Source of the DNA: CAYJAD01 sp964371225 | GTDB taxonomy: Bacteria; Desulfobacterota; Desulfovibrionia; Desulfovibrionales; Desulfovibrionaceae | Length of the DNA stretch: 12,875 nt | Direction of reading: 5' to 3' | NCBI GenBank assembly: GCA_964371225.1 | Contig: CAYJNA010000072.1 | Coordinates: 1 to 12,875 of the forward strand | In this document: positions 12,052 through 12,875 of the stretch, one piece after another | Numbering within the stretch: the first letter of the stretch is position 1 | Layout: every line of letters begins with the position of its first letter | Position numbers and translations under genes: made by a program | The notes under the pieces: generated by a model | Database searches by the model: none | The model's input: only the letters and a program-made list of their open reading frames with translations | Told to the model about the DNA's origin: nothing

Positions 12052-12852
12052 ATGTCATTTTATTTACCCGATGCACAAGTATTACGCCAGTATCAGTGGG
12101 CACCGACACAGGGGGAATCATCACAGGGAGCGCCGCCACAAGAAGCTAGAGCGGTGGCGCAAGGAGAAAGGAGTCATGCAAAAAATACGTATTCAGCAGA
12201 TGAAGTCATGCAAAAGCAGGCGCATAGGTCGTTCACACCGCATAAAGCCTGTTCTTTCTCCTTAAAAGCGTGCTTACATACACGCGCCGCCGCATTGCTT
12301 TTACAAAACAATTTCATGGCATGGCAAGAAATGTGGCGTCAAAAGCCCCCCCAAGTGGCTTTGGAAGTGGAGACAGAGTATGCCACTTGGTTTCAAGCTG
12401 AAACCCATAAGGCACTACAAACATTACCTAAGAAAGAGCAGAAAAACTACATGGCATGGGCAGGCCTGCAAAATACATTATATGCGGCGTGGGTAAGAGA
12501 ATTTGCCGCGGAGCAAGAGCTGGCGTATGCCATGGCATTACAAGAAGATATTATACACAGTGCCAAGGCTCTTATACAAGGCAATACACAGAGTAAGAAC
12601 TTTGTGCGCCAAGGGGTGGAGCAAATGGTGGCGGCTGTGCGCGAAAAAGCGCTTTTGCAAGCTTTATCACCCAGTAAAAGCCAAAGGCTATTGCATGAAG
12701 AAATGGGTGCGGCCTTGGAAGAGCTCATACCGCCCTTAATTCAAAAATCAGAAATGCCATCTGCACGGCAAATAGTACTAGAATTTAAACCGTTTTTATG
12801 TAAAAAACAGGTGCAAAAATGGCGCAAAAAAGTGCATGGAAAAACATCTTAA
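12052..12852 (+). CDS. Short internal-virion-like protein (gp15-like region)
   Basis: This 266-residue protein lies just after the gp14-like gene, where podoviruses encode large internal virion proteins (gp15/gp16). Residues about 2-60 are low complexity with Gln/Ala/His. From about 66 it is strongly helical, with repeated aromatic/Trp positions (FMAWQEMW, YATWF, NYMAWAGL, YAAWVREF), then a QEDIIHSAKALIQGN helix region and a PSARQIVLEFKPF end. It is much shorter than T7 gp15 (about 750), so it is either a genuinely small protein or the N-terminal part of a split larger gene. The ATG follows a GGAGGGGAGG site at 12036-12045. The stop TAA at 12850-12852 is followed by a possible new start at 12870. 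I do not assign a function beyond virion core. Confidence 0.68.
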   Translation: MSFYLPDAQVLRQYQWAPTQGESSQGAPPQEARAVAQGERSHAKNTYSADEVMQKQAHRSFTPHKACSFSLKACLHTRAAALLLQNNFMAWQEMWRQKPPQVALEVETEYATWFQAETHKALQTLPKKEQKNYMAWAGLQNTLYAAWVREFAAEQELAYAMALQEDIIHSAKALIQGNTQSKNFVRQGVEQMVAAVREKALLQALSPSKSQRLLHEEMGAALEELIPPLIQKSEMPSARQIVLEFKPFLCKKQVQKWRKKVHGKTS

Positions 12853-12869
12853 CGCGCTGAAAAGGTATT

Positions 12870-12875
12870 ATGTTA
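12870..12875 (+). CDS. Possible start of a further gene, cut by the window end
   Basis: ATG TTA at 12870-12875 is preceded by AAAAGG at 12860-12865, a modest ribosome site with a short 4-base spacing. Only two codons are visible, so product and even reality cannot be judged. From gene order a large internal virion protein would be expected. Confidence 0.25.

Noticed and set aside
11465..12139. 224-residue antisense open frame opposite the gp14-like gene
   Set aside because: Pro/His/Leu-rich, which is the expected complement of a Gln/Ala-rich helix.
1..12875. tRNA genes, CRISPR array, insertion sequences or attachment sites
   Set aside because: No cloverleaf, no regularly spaced repeats, no transposase-like protein and no paired direct repeats were seen.

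Overview
The window is one strand-consistent (+) block of virion and lysis genes from a short-tailed phage or prophage (podovirus). The head genes resemble the Bordetella phage BPP-1 type: T7-like portal, a small Bbp19-like protein, scaffold/peptidase-like protein, Bbp17-type major capsid protein and a Bbp16-type capsid cement protein. The tail genes are T7-like: tail tubular proteins A and B, a fibre with a gp17-like N-terminus, and a gp14-like internal virion protein. Family names come from recalled sequence patterns, because no search could be run. No chromosomal gene is present. By eye the base composition is intermediate, and the fibre-assembly-like and internal virion proteins recall prophages of gut Desulfovibrionaceae (Deltaproteobacteria), so that is my tentative host guess. 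Integration state cannot be judged, since there is no integrase, att site or repressor here.

Layout. 1-206 is a leader region with a strong hairpin at 10-39, possibly behind the end of an upstream gene. 207-4526 is the head module: small Gly-rich protein, portal, Bbp19-like, scaffold-like, capsid, cement. The portal, Bbp19-like and scaffold genes overlap in a chain, which suggests translational coupling. 4527-4726 is a 200-base gap with a C/G hairpin and other inverted repeats, and is the main candidate control point inside the block. 4727-7430 holds tail tubular protein A, a fibre with a collar domain and an extra C-terminal domain, and a likely fibre-assembly partner. 7440-8861 is a small Trp-rich protein followed by a lysis cassette: coiled-coil protein with one membrane segment, M15-type endolysin and 3TM holin. 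8925-12852 is tail tubular protein B, a GNAT-like protein, a gp14-like internal virion protein and an internal-virion-like protein that stops after 266 residues. A further gene probably begins at 12870.

How the genes fit together. The scaffold guides assembly of the capsid, with cement protein, around a portal vertex. Tubular proteins A and B form the tail tube below the portal, the fibre binds the host and the internal virion proteins act at ejection. The holin, endolysin and accessory membrane protein release progeny. Almost every gene has a strong AGGAGG-type ribosome site and gaps are very short, so the block is probably transcribed as one or a few late operons.

The points most worth checking are the structured 4527-4726 gap, the apparently swapped fibre tip, the variant metal motif in the endolysin, the Cys/His cluster in the coiled-coil lysis protein, the non-ATG start and weak acetyl-CoA motif of the GNAT-like protein, and the short terminal internal virion gene. 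I did not find a diversity-generating retroelement, a defence system or any clearly undescribed system.
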